From assembly GCA_039720395.1 (NCBI GenBank), contig CM077833.1, positions 18,785,133 through 18,849,132 on the forward strand: 64,000 nt of DNA, read 5' to 3'. This stretch comes from Liquidambar formosana (lineage: Eukaryota > Streptophyta > Magnoliopsida > Saxifragales > Altingiaceae). The translations under genes were made by a program, and so were the position numbers. Every line of letters starts with the position of its first letter. The first letter of the stretch is position 1. Below are positions 1 through 13,063 of the stretch, in pieces. The notes under the pieces are model-generated. The model had not been told where the DNA came from, did no database searches, and saw only the letters and a program-made list of their open reading frames with translations.

Positions 1-2102
1 AAACGTCCTTATATCTCCCTGCAGAGAGGTACATGTTCAACAACAACACATAAGTCTCAGTGTCTTTCGGCTTGAGTTTTAGTAACTGCTCAGCAGGCAT
101 AGAACCCTAACTCCAAATTTCCATGACTTCTACAGCCAGCAATCAATATTGACCAAATAAACTCGTTAGGCTCAAATTCCATTTTCTTGATCAAATCAAA
201 AGCTTCATCTAACCGACCCAACCTCACAAACATATCGATTAGGCATGCAAAATGGTCCATCACAGGCTTGATTTTATACTCAGTTTTCATCATCTCGAAG
301 TAAGTCATTGCCTCATTGACCATTCCAGCATGACTACAAGCTGAAAGAACCCCCACAAAAGTGATCTTGTTTGGTCTGACTCCTGCAAGTCTCATATCCT
401 CAAAAAGCTGCAGTGCTTGTTGAGATCGACCATGCTGTGCAAAACCAGTAATCATGGTAGTCCAAGATATCAAAGTTCTTGTAGACATCTCCACAAAAGC
501 CTTACTGGCTCTCTTAATGCTTCCACATTTATTATACATGTTAACAAGAGCAGTTCCCACAATCACATCTGACAAAAACCCAGTTTTAATGGTCTGAGCA
601 TGAACTTGTTCCCCATGTTCTAAGGCCACTAAACTACTGCACACTGTTAAGATACTTGAGAAGGTGAATAGATCAGGTTTCAAGCCTGAACGCTTCATTT
701 TCAAGAACATATTAAGGGCCTCTGTTCCTTTACGGTGTGCCGAAAGATCATCCTCTGCAAAATCCATCATCTGGGCATGGCCTGCAATCATCGCATTCCA
801 TGTAACCAAGTTGACAGTTTCCATCCCATCAAACAATTTCTGTGCATCATCAATCCACCCACATTTCAGGTACAAATACATAATAGAATTTTTTATGGGT
901 AGATTCGATTTATAGCCAAGTTTAATGCTCAGGGAATGAATCTGTGCTCCAAAACCCAAATCCTGCATTGTACAACACAAGCTCAAGACACTAGTCAATG
1001 TGAACTCATTCGGATCAACACCGTCGTTAAGCATCTCGGTGAAAATATTCAAGCCCATTTCGGTTTCACCGTTATCACCACAAGCAGATATAGCAGCGGT
1101 CCACGAAATTACATCCTTTTCCCCAATCCTCCGAAAGGCTTTTACTGCACATTCCAAGCTACCGCATTTTGAATAGAAGCTACAAAGGGAGTTGCCAATG
1201 CTTGGGTCAGAATCAATCTGGTATTTAATACTGTAACCATGGATTTGCTTCCCCAATCGAACAGAGTACAAGGAAGAGCAGGCACTTAAGACAGTTCCTA
1301 AAGTATAGTTTGTAGGATAAGACCCCATTTCCAACATTTCTTGAAAAACTTGAACAGCGACCTCTGGCTCTGAATTGTGGACATAACCCGTCATAAGGGC
1401 GGTCCACGAAACAACATTTCTTCGAGGCAATTTATCGAAAACCTTGCGGGCATCCTCCATGGTTCCACATTTTGCATAAACATTAACCAGAAAAGTCATG
1501 AGAAACAAATCTTCGTGGGCTCCAGTTTTTACGATGTGGGAATGAATAATCCGAGCTTCTGGGGCTGAATTCTTGCCTATGCATTCTCGCAAGAGCGGCA
1601 CATAAAAGGACGATTCGAATCGGGTGCCGTCTCTTATCATAGAGAGCGCTTCTCTGAAGTCCAAACACCTTGCTTCTGAACTTCCATCGAGCTGGGTGGT
1701 TGTATGATTTCTCTGGTAAGACACGTTTGGACTCTGAGATTCCAGATGCAGCATATAATAAGTTCTCATACAACGAATGAATAGCTCTATTACTAAACGC
1801 TAAATTCGGCAAGTATGGTAATAAAATTCAAAGTGCTCCGATAAATTCAGCCAGATAGTTCGGTTAACGTTTTCAAAGCACTATTTCTGATTTTGAAAGC
1901 AAAAAAAAAAAAGAAAAATTGCAATGATTTTGGCAACCAAACTCCATAATTAACTGTGCAGAAGTTTTGTTTTTCCACAAATTGAGATGAAGATAAGAGA
2001 TGAAGTTACCTTTTCGCCCGCAAGAAAACTGGTGGAGTGTTTCCGGTATTCTGGCTCGAACTTGAGAGTGCCACTAACGGCAACTGAAGGCAAAGAAGCC
2101 AT
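1..2102 (-). CDS. PLS-class pentatricopeptide repeat protein, 3' end outside window, one-base frameshift
   Basis: Organelle RNA-binding PPR protein of the PLS class, probably E-type. The coding sequence reads leftwards. A 31-codon first exon (2102-2010) begins MASLPSVAVSG and ends in a GT donor. A phase-0 intron (2009-1734) ends in CAG. Exon 2 starts at 1733 with the residues SPNVSYQRN. Repeats with IHSHIVKTG, VVSWTALMTGY and GVLSACSHAG type signatures run through exon 2 and lead into an E-motif region (IWSILIAGCRSHG). At about position 95 an extra base puts a stop after GNLELGFYAC. Removing one base would restore a normal E-domain continuation (EQLLKLKPKDTETYVLL) up to base 1. The N-terminal 31 residues look like a plastid or mitochondrial transit peptide (inference). 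The ATG at 1769 lies inside the intron, so I do not take it as the start. The RNA target is unknown. Confidence 0.85.
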
Positions 2103-2441
2103 GAAGGGGGAAAGGGATAAACGTATAGAACATAGAATTACATCATGGACTTCTACCTTGGTTGGTTTTCATCCGAACTCTTATCTTCTCCTCTCTGTTT
2201 TGGATAAAATAATGGAGGGAAGGGATGCAAAATGAGCGTACCATGAATCCTGATACGTTTGCAAAAACAGAGATTTTAATTTTTATTTAAATTTAAATAA
2301 AGATTTCTTTTGCCTTGTTGTCCCACATCCGGAAAGTTTTTTTTTTTTTTTTTTTTTTTCCGGATAAGTGGCATCCGGAAAGTTTCCCATCGAATTACTC
2401 TCGAAGGCTATTTGCACGTGTCGTCCAAAAGTGATGGGAGG
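2103..2441. promoter_or_regulatory. upstream region of the left PPR gene
   Basis: This is the probable promoter and 5' leader of the minus-strand PPR gene whose ATG is at 2102. It holds a T-tract at about 2338-2359 flanked by short CATCCGGAAAGTTT direct repeats (about 2326 and 2381). No clear TATA box or open frame was found. Confidence 0.4.
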
Positions 2442-2450
2442 ATAAATTTA

Positions 2451-4273
2451 GGGAAAATTATAGATTGCCTCCTCAAACTTTAGGATGAAATCACTTTTCA
2501 CTCCTTATCTATAAAATCGGACGATTTGCCCCTTGAATTTTCAAAATTTTAATTTGAACTAACTCTGTTAACAGAATATGTAAAAATACACCATTGCCCT
2601 TAAGAAATTTTCCAAAATTTAATACATTCTATTCATTTTCTCACAATTTCTCGGTAACCAAACAAAATACACAAAAAATTATAAAGCATTAAGCAAAATA
2701 AAGTCTCATATCATGATCAAGAAATACATAGAAAGAGTAGAAGTAGAAATGGAGAAATTCGATCTGTGGCCTGTGTTTTTCCGGCGAGTGCAGTAGGATC
2801 TGGCCATTCTTGGTTGGATTCGCTATTAGCAGCACCCTCTTCGCCAAGCTCAACAATGGAACCCTAGTTTATACAACACCTTTTAAAGATGGGTGGAAGC
2901 TTTAAAGCCATTTAAAAATTTTTGATTTGTTTCTTTCTCCTAAACATTTTCTCAGCAACCAAACAAATTATGAAGAAAGAGAAAAATTAATCAAAACCCT
3001 AACCCTTTGTTTGGTTATTGAGAAGATAATTCCAGAATTTAGAATTCAAGTTTTTTTTTTTTTTTTCCTTTTTTCTTATAAAATTTTCTTGGCAACCAAA
3101 CGGATCATAAAAAAGAATGGAGGGATTAAAGAAGAATATACACAACTGTAATTAGTGGAATTAATGGGTTTTTACCTACAACAAACCCTTGCACATTGAA
3201 GGAGAAGGAAGCTTTCATGACCTCTGATCTCTTTCCATTCTGGTTGTTGAATTTGACGCCCTTGCCTACACTCGACCCTAACAAGCCTTTCAATTAATTA
3301 AAGTTGTCCATCATGCTCTTCAACTAAGAAACCCTCCAGCAATGCCTCCAAACCTTAATCAAAAGGCACACGCGAGATTCATCAGCATCACTTGTGGATC
3401 TCGATCCGCATAGGGCTTGTGCACGATTTCCACCTTCTCCACTTTCAAATGTAAAGAGGATCACATGAGAGATCGTTGATGGCTTGATGCATATAAGGTC
3501 GTTGGATGGGGGTGAGGAAGTTTATAAGGATATACACTGTGAAAGCATGTGGAGATTGCGATTCAACATTCACCACTGCCTGTGAAGACCACCATCTCCA
3601 ACGATTGTGACGGCTAAGGCGACTTTTGCCATCATCTCCAACGATCGTGATTCACCAGTCCTTAACATTCCATCACTTGTAATGGCTCCTTCTCTCTCTC
3701 TATCTCTTCCTATATATATACATATCTAGGGTTATATATACCTATGAAGTTGTTTGGTTCTATTTGAAATTGATAATATGGATTTAATAGAAATTGGTAC
3801 ATATACTGGAAAGAGATGGGTTATTGGGAAGAAATCATTGTTGGGAACTTGGGATAATGATTTTTTTATTTCTTTATTTTTCATAATTTTTGGGTTCAGA
3901 TCTCTAAGAGATTTTTTGATTTGGTTGAGGTTTGATCTATGAAGAAATGAAGGATGATATGGGTAGTGTTTGATTAGTCAATTTTTTATCCCCAAAAAAA
4001 AAAAAAAAAGGTGTTGCAAAGTTGTTGGAGAAGACAACCGGAGTTGTTGCCGAAATATAATATCCGGCAAGGGTATTTTTGACTTAAAACTTCATTATGT
4101 TGGTCACCTGCAATACACATGGCCAATTTCCGTCAAAATCCTAACGGCTCCTTTACGGAAGGAGGTAAAGTGAAAAAAATTGAAACTATAGAGGGCGATT
4201 TGTCCGATTTTGTAGATGAGGGGTAAAAAATGATTTCGTCTTAAAGTTCGAGGGGGCAATCTGTAATTTTCCC
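2451..4273. mobile_element. non-autonomous Mutator-like element (MULE) with long TIRs
   Basis: The ends form imperfect terminal inverted repeats of roughly 90 bp: GGGAAAATTATAGATTGCC at the left and its near complement ending at 4273. Both ends are flanked by the same 9-bp direct repeat ATAAATTTA (2442-2450 and 4274-4282). A 9-bp target duplication with long TIRs is the established hallmark of Mutator-like elements. No transposase is present, so the copy needs a helper. The interior carries two open, gene-like stretches on the minus strand (about 2745-2865 and 3175-3265), which suggests captured host exons (Pack-MULE). Confidence 0.8.
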
Positions 4274-4282
4274 ATAAATTTA

Positions 4283-5762
4283 TGTTTAGGATAAATTTGA
4301 TGGATGTCTTAAAATGTAAAAAGTTAAATTCAAAATCTTTTACACTAATAGGTACAGTTTTCCGATGATAGAAGGGTTTCTACAATGATGTCCCTCTCCA
4401 AAGATGCCTTTTACGTTCATTTCACGATGATACACAAAAGCAAAATATGCACTTCTAAGGCTAAAAAAAATTCCTATTATCATGGGAACTTCCTAAGATC
4501 ATCCAACGACGCTTCCAACGGTGACAGTCAATGTGCATGTGCGAGCCTCCTACGATGCAAGCCATTGCCAACGGTTGCTCTACTCTACATGTCAGAATGC
4601 TCGAATGATCCTCAAATGCATTTCTAGGACTAGCTATGAACATAATCCTAATGCAATCTTAAACATGCTTGCATATGAAACGTGATAATGGTTAGGATCT
4701 AATGCCAATTAGGGCCAATAGAGTAACTGCACGAAGAATTCAAACGAAGATATGATTCTATCAGGGTTGCGAGAGCTGCATTTCTGCATTGACACAAAAA
4801 TCCAACAACCATCTAAGTTGTTTATAGAATTATCAATTATATCGGAGGTTTGAATTTAGTCCAAATCTCACAGAAAAGAGTGGATGCAGCAAGGGTAAAT
4901 TGGTTTTAGGACTGGCCTTATCTCAGCATTAATGTATAGAGCTTGTTGCAAATGGCAAATGGCAAATGGGAGGAAAAGTTCTGCATGTCATCCAATGCAA
5001 CCTCTGCCTTTGACAATGTCTTTTTTTACTTCTTTAACACGGTAAAAGCATCTAATTAATGGGAAGCAGGACTGAAGTTTTTAGATAATTTTCTTGCGCA
5101 TCAGTGTGGGAGCTTATAAATTTTACATTTACTGAGAAGGATCAGATAGAATAGGGATTCGCTTAACACCCCGCTTTTGATCTATATCATCTTCATTTCA
5201 ATGCCACAAGTAATCATTCAGGCAGCAGGCCCAGCATCACATCACACTTCATGGTTGTAGACAAAACTACCAAAAAATCTGCTATTCCATCAGAAAAAAA
5301 TGGAGATAGAGATTAAAACACACCATCAACAGCTTACACATTGCAGAGAATCAATCATTATTAGAAATTTACACATTTGCAGAAAAATGTAAACCCAAGA
5401 TTTTGCATGTATTATGAAAGCCCAACAAGCTGCCCTCATCGTAAGTAGACATTCATAGTTAGCTTCCATCTCTGGTTTGCCCCCACTGATGTGGAAAGTC
5501 CTCGGAGTCATGCAATATGAACCTGTTCACTAATAAAAGCAAAAAAAATGTTGAGAAAGATTCATGATGTGCTAGGAGTCCATCCATGATGAACACTATA
5601 CAAGCAACAACCTGATGCTAATCAAATTATAGAAAGTATGAACACATTAATATAATCAATTTATTCCGATAAATGTTTAGAAATTAGAACTTTGATCGAG
5701 ACTTCATCTTCAAAAAGTCCATGAAAAGTGACATACCTTCTTGCACCATAAAAAAGCCTCCT
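4283..5762. other. spacer and 3' flank of SHMT
   Basis: No supported gene. The part next to 5762 is probably the 3' untranslated region of the minus-strand SHMT gene. Short open frames at 4385-4627 and 5326-5511 have no recognisable domain and no splice context. Confidence 0.5.
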
Positions 5763-8700
5763 TTAGTCCTTGTATTTCATTGTTTCTTTCTCAAAACCAA
5801 CTGTTGGAAATTGTTTTGCATACTCCTCAACCTCATGGCGGAGCTTTGTAATCTCAGATTGAAAGTGGGCATCTGACTGCATGGTTTCCACAAAGTCCTT
5901 CAACTTTGTTCCTGGTTTTTATGAAAATGGAGATCATGTGTGGTATAAGCACAGTTACACAACATTCCAAATAATGATAAAGATGCATGTCTGAGTGATG
6001 ATGACAGATTTAAGAACCTTTGGTATCAGCCTTGATCTTCACAGCCAGCTTCACAGAGGCATCAAAGAATTCAGCTACTTTTACAAAATCATCCTCTACA
6101 AATCCCCTAGATGTGAGAGCCGGTGTCCCTGAAGCACCAGATAAGAAACCTCATTAAATGAAGTAGTAAGCTAGCTAATAACCAATAGGTGCAGCATGAT
6201 CAAAAGATAAGGGCTCTACCCATGCGGATGCCACCAGGAACCATGGCAGACACATCCCCAGGAACAGTGTTTTTATTGGCAGCAATATGAACTGATTCCA
6301 AAACCTTTTCAACTCTAGAGCCATCAATACCCTGCAGAAAGAAATTTCCAAAACAATTTTTCTGTGTTAAAAACTATTTATAACTCATCGTATAGATGGA
6401 GCCAATATGCATTTCAATTTCTCCTGGAGGCCATAGAATTTTTTCAAATCAAGATTCCTCAAGCATTTGGAAATTGGAATGCCTTGAATTCAATAGAACC
6501 TAATCTGTCGGCAACAGGTTGAAAATTTTTCCTGCTCTGTTTGTAAAATGAAAAATATTTTCCAGCTAAAAAGTTTGCTTTCGGAGGGTTTATGCAATGC
6601 CCAACTGTCAAGCATTTTAGAGGAAATTTTTAAAAACATCAACCCTCCAAAGTGTCGGAAGAATATGTGTCAGAATATATATATATATATATAGCATGTC
6701 AGCTGCCAAAGAAAGAGGGGATATTCTCCTTTTACCTTGTTTTTTAAATTCACCAAGACTAAATGGTTCTCGGTTCCACCAGATACAAGTTCATATCCCT
6801 TCTCCATTAAACTCTGCAAAAATTAGTGGACTTTAAAAACATAAACTACGAGAATTAAATCTGTCAGACCAATAGCAACTACTAGTCAAAAGGAAAACAA
6901 GAAAAACTTTATATAAGCCAACTTGCATTAGAACAAATGTTAGTTAAAGTTCCTGTTAGTAATACCTGGGCGAATTTAGAGCAATTACTAAGAACTTGCT
7001 CTTGATAGGCCCTGTACTCTGGAGTTGTGGCCTACAATCACACAGTAGTCGGAGAACTAAATCAAAATGAGTCCTGGATATGCCAAGATATTGAGATCCA
7101 AATAAAATGCCTAACTTGGCATCTCATAAAACTCCAAATACATATTTAGTTGACCAGAATTCAGATGAAGACTTATCAGCATACAAACCTGTTTCAGTGC
7201 AACTGCTAAGCCAGCAATAGTGTGATTGTGTGGACCACCTTGAAGTCCAGGAAAGACAGCCTGATTAATTTTATCTTCATAGTCATACAACACCTGTAGG
7301 TTGGAACTCAACTATGAAACTTGTTCTAGATACTTTACTGTAGAATTTCAATTTCAGCACTGAAAGAAACCAGAAATAGCTCGAAAGAAAAAATGGCATG
7401 CAAGGAGCAATAACTATGGAGAAGAATGCATGCGCCTAAAATAGGTAAAGCGTAAAGTAACTTTTTCTACTTATTTATTTCTCTAAACTATGACTCACTT
7501 CTTGCCCCTTTTTGTTTATCTCTTTTACCCCCTTCCTGAAGAAGATCATTGCTCCACGTGGCCCACGAAGTGACTTGTGTGTCGTGGTAGTCACAATATC
7601 TGCGTATTCAAAAGGAGATGGGATTACACCAGCAGCAACCAACCCGCTAATGTGTGCCATATCTGCCAACATGATAGCTTTCTGCTTGTCACAAACCTGT
7701 CATATCCATCAGAAATAAATATTAACATTTCTAAACATTTTGAACCAAAAGAACTCTTATTGTCACTTCTGATTGCAGTAGTGTCATTCAAGCAAAAGGA
7801 TTTACCTTGCGAATACGTGCATAATCGTAAAGGGGTGCATAAGCACTCGCACCAGCAACTATTAATTTTGGCCTGAAGAGTGTGGCACTTTTCTCTAACT
7901 GCAATGAAAAATTTTAATTCATAACAGTCGAACTCTTTTATGACATAATTGGAGGTGCAATATCCACAAACAAACTGAAACAAAATTAAAAGTATATGTA
8001 GAGCAAAAACCATCATTATATCCCTTCACATCCCCCCTCCCCCTCTTCCCAACCAAAAAATAATAATAATAATACAGAGTAATAAAAAACAAAAATCCAA
8101 ACGAAAAAGAAACTATGTAATCCATACTAATGTAAAATCAATTTCAGTTCTCACTTTGTCCTGCATGATTTCTTTACTTTTACAGAAGATTTTAATTTGA
8201 TCAACCAAAAAATGAAAGATTTACATTAGAAAACCAGAGGAATACTTAACACCAGAAGGCCAAAACATTTTAGAGGTCATGCTCAAGAAAATTGCGTTAA
8301 TAAGTTTGGTAATTCATAAGTCCACGTACATGGAGAACAAAATCTCTGGTTTGGGCAATGGGCATAGACAAATGGTTGGCTACATTCTATGCTTAAAAGA
8401 CCTTCAGGCTCTCTTACATCTAAAAATACTATTAAAAAAATGTATGAATTCTGAGAATGGAGATATATTGGCAAACCATATAGCATGCCATACCCTTGGA
8501 TTGATTGGAGTTTGAACTTTGGAGCAGGGCTATGGTTTGAAATTTGAACTTTGGCCTTTAAGTAGCTGAATGAGAAGTTAAAAAGACATTACAGGGTTTG
8601 TTATAGGTTAATAAAACATAAGAGTCAATATCTACAATCAATATTATTATCTAACAACTAGCCTATCATAACTTATACATCTTAATATATAACAAGTACA

Positions 8701-11700
8701 ATATGTACATGTCAGGTTTGTGTTTAAGCAGATTTCCCAACATCCATCACTCCAGCCCAAGCCTTACATAGAGACTTGGCCAAAGCCCACCCAAGGGTCA
8801 GGTTGGGTGAGGTCTACCCCGGCCTAGTTGCAACCCTAGTAGGGGAATAATGGATTTCTTCTACAAGAAGGTGACTGAAAGGAATGGTGATCTCCAAAAA
8901 GAATACACCTTAATCTATACAGCCTGATGTTTTACACAAGGAATTCTTTTTAAGATGTTTTTTTATTCCTTCCTACTGACCATATAAGGAGAACAAAACA
9001 TTACACCTAACTCTCTAAAATTTGTAATTGCTAACCCCATTTATTTACAATTAGAGTAGTCTCGCTACTTTTATCAGCAAACAAAACAGCTTGACTTTGG
9101 AGTATTCATAGCAAATGATTCTTCTCAAAATTATTACAATTGCAGTAGTGTTGCTACTATTATCAGCAAACAAAACAGCTTGACTTCAGAGTATTCATAG
9201 CAAATGATTCTTCTCAATATTATTAAGACTATAATTATGTGCCAACTTGCCCTTCACTGCAACTAATAATGATGCTAGCATAGCAGAATGTATTAGCCTC
9301 AATTAAAACAAAAGCATATTTAAAGAGATAAATGACAAGATACCTGGTCATAGTCAATAATACCGGTGCTCTCATTCAATCTGTATGGCATTGTCTCAAA
9401 AAATATAGAGACAGCAGATATCTTTTTGGTGTCAGTCTGCAAAATGGAATAAGAATGGTAAATATTAGTGTATATTAGAATATAATGGCAGGCTGTTTAG
9501 AAAATAACAACTCTTAAAGTTATTTTCATGTGCAAATATTTTTTTCTTCAATTTTAATGTGAAAATATTAAAATCACCTTAAACCATGAGGAAAATTCAA
9601 TTTAAAATGTTGCAATAGTTTCAACAGTTTTAAACTCACTCCCAAAAGTGAACAGTAAATTCCTTGAAAGATAGGGAGTTTTTTTTGTCATAAATATTGT
9701 ATAAAAGCATCGAGAAGGTGACAGTATATAAAACCCTGGTCATTGGCATTTCGAGTGCTGAATAATTAAAGATTTTAAGTTCCATGAATATTTCTGTAAC
9801 TTTTATTTTGCAGGAACGTAGATAGATAGCTTCATCTCAAACACCAAGACAATAAAACTAAAGTTATATTCTGATACCCTTTGACATGCTTCCATATATT
9901 AGGCTATATCTTCATGTTTGTGTAAATATAGAGAAGGGAAAAGGGGGAGTTCTATGGATCTTCTACTGGCTGAACCCAAATCCAATGTACATACATAGGT
10001 CCACTTAGATACGCATACATGTACATGTATTAGTAAATGTAGTTTCTTAACTCTTTAATTACGTATTGGGTTTTCGTTCCCAGATTTCTTGATAAAGTGG
10101 TAAACACATTTCTCTGCTGAAGGTAAGAGCCCAACAAACCAGGAGATACATAGGCAATGATATTTCTTTCTCAATACACTAACATTGATTCATAACTCCA
10201 AATATTATGCACTCAATTCCATGATTAATAACAAGAAACTGAAGGTGACAAAGAAATTTCAACCAGAAGGGATAAATATGGTAATGGCTCTGTATGAAAT
10301 ACTCCAGTGCTTATTTATTATTAGCAGTTAGAGACTCAAAGGCCCTGCATCAAATGAGTATAATTACGTCTAGCACATGTATCTTCACGACATTCAACTT
10401 GTTTGCTTAATGAACATCCCAACAAGGGCGAAAAAATTAATTTTGTTCATTATCAATATACTACTTTTAGACCAAAAAAAATTGAAGGCAAAAAGGAAAA
10501 AAATAAAAAATCAAAAAGATGCTTGATACGAAAACTGGACCATACACCACATTAGCCAGTGCCAACAACTAAAACCTAGACGAAGATTAACTTCACCAAA
10601 CATCAAGAGAAAGCACCACAAATTTCAGCTAGCAAAATTTTAATTGAAAAAAGGTTGTAAGCACCTGGTAACCATGTGAAAGATGCCCACCATGAGGAAG
10701 ATCAAGTGCCATTATTCTCTCATGAGGTTTCAACAGCGCAGTGTAAGCTTGAAAGTTAGCAGGGGATCCAGATAATGACTGCACGTTGACTGCAAGAAAT
10801 AGTGCATTCGGTTCTTTAAATCAAACCAGTGTTCACTGATACAAGTCTCTTACATGGTGAAGAAAGGAGTAAATAAACAAACTTAAATTTGAACCAAAAG
10901 ACAGTAATAAGGCCCAACATTGTACCAAAAACACCTATGATAATTAGATCCTTTAATTTCCCTTCCAGTACCTAAGTTTGACATAATGCAACTAGGATAC
11001 ACAAACAGCAATAAAAAGTATAAACATGATTTTAGTAATACTTTTCTCAGCCATACCACTCAGGTGGCTGACAGGCAACTTGATATCACTACTATCATGG
11101 GTTTCATTGGAAGTCCTAGGACAGAAAAATCTTATATTCCCTTTATCTTCTTTTTCTGCTCCTATTCTTCATTCCCCAGCCACTATTGGCAATATTACGA
11201 AGATGTCCGTGAAAATTGGTCAAATTCTGGGGTTATTTCTAACGAATCCATTATTCCAGCTGTTAAACTGCGGTTTTCTCACATAAAAACAATTGAATAC
11301 CTTCTTTTTTCTCTTTCAATTTAAGGCATTATTGACTGGAAATCATCAAAGATAAGTGTTCCTTTTTAAAAAACCCATCCAAGTCAGCCCTACAATCCTG
11401 CCATGTCCACACTAAATTTCAAATGACAGACAGCAAATTTTTTAGAAAGAAAACCAAAGAGCCTTAGCTCAGCTGGTGCCCAGGAGGGAGTGGATTTTGG
11501 ATTTTTGGGTAATTGTAGGTTTCAACCCCTTGGGAGGGGGGGGGGGGGTTTGGGGGGGAGTAGTACTTTGTAGTATGTGTTAGTGGCCCAATAAATTAAC
11601 AGTGAGCAAATAAACCACTTAAACAAACCAGCAGTGTGATATTGCACATAAAATTGCCCAATACGAAGCAGTAAAATTGAATATCTCAATTGAATCAGCA

Positions 11701-13028
11701 GATAAGCAGTCATGTAGTGGAGTAAGTCACAAAATGGCTGCCTGGCTGACCTCTCTACTTTAAAGTAGGTCTTACAACAGTTCACTTAGTCTCAGAAACA
11801 ATAACCAGAAGACAAAAACTGATAACTGTTGAGACTAGTAGTCGCCACTATTGGTATAGATAATGTACAAAAACTAAGTATAGGCCACTAATTTTTGCTC
11901 CCATTACCCATTTTTAATGAATGTGTTTCCTAATCTCAGTTCACAGGAAACAGAAAGCCAGAATTGCCCTTCTCTTTGCCTAATAGAATTAGCATAAAAC
12001 AGAATTTAGATTGGGACCATATTGTCCCACAACAACATCTAAAAAAAGCTAAGTATTGGTCCTTATCCATTATCAAATATAACAAGATGACAAATCATAG
12101 CTACAGGCCAGCAGATTTGATTCCCACTCTTCAACTTTTTTTTTTTTTAATTATAAATAATGCACTGCTCACTCTTAGTTAAAGGTGACAAAAAGCCAAA
12201 ACTAAGATTTATTTCTTCAATTGAACAGAGTAAAATTTAAATTAGAGCAATACCATCTTTGCACTCATGGGTATTCATTTACTAAAATTGAGGGACTTTC
12301 AAACCACAGTCTGGCTAGGAACATCTGTCCAGTGTCTATAGGTGTCATTTTGAAGGTATGGTTCACGTAATATGCCAAACAAAAAAAAAAAAAAAATGCA
12401 CTCCTATGAAAACATTTCAGGTCACAGACCAGCCAACTTCAAGGAAGATAAATGGCACATATGAGATATATAACTTATTTCTCCTGCCACAAACATATAT
12501 CACATGTATAATCCTCTTACCTCCCCACTTTGCAGGATCCAACCGAAATGCTTCTAGTGCACGCTTCTGACATAAGGACTCTGCCATGTCAATGTACCTG
12601 AACAGAATCGGCAATAACATAATAAGCCCACTGTTTCTACATCATTTTTAATGACGGAATCTATAACATCTAATCAATATCACATTATCACATAAACAGC
12701 TAGAAACATCATAATAAAAATGAAAAAGGACGCTCATACTCGTTTCCTCCATAGTATCTAGCGCCAGGGTATCCTTCGCTGTATTTGTTGGTCATGATTG
12801 ATCCAACGGCTTGCATCACCGACAGTGAAGTGAAATTCTCCGAAGGTATGAGTTCAAGCCCCTACACAATAGGTGAATTTCCAATGACAAGATAAACTTC
12901 CAATTATATTCCATTTATAGCAACAGCTGATCTTCAAAGTATTGTTCGGAATCAGATTATATTCTATCAAACTAATAGCTTCTTTTCCAAATCCAGAAAT
13001 CGAATAATGATTATACTGCATACATCTA

Positions 13029-13063
<35 letters not shown>

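Noticed and set aside
11460..11530. tRNA gene
   Set aside because: A and B boxes are present but acceptor and anticodon stems do not form; a SINE head is the better reading.
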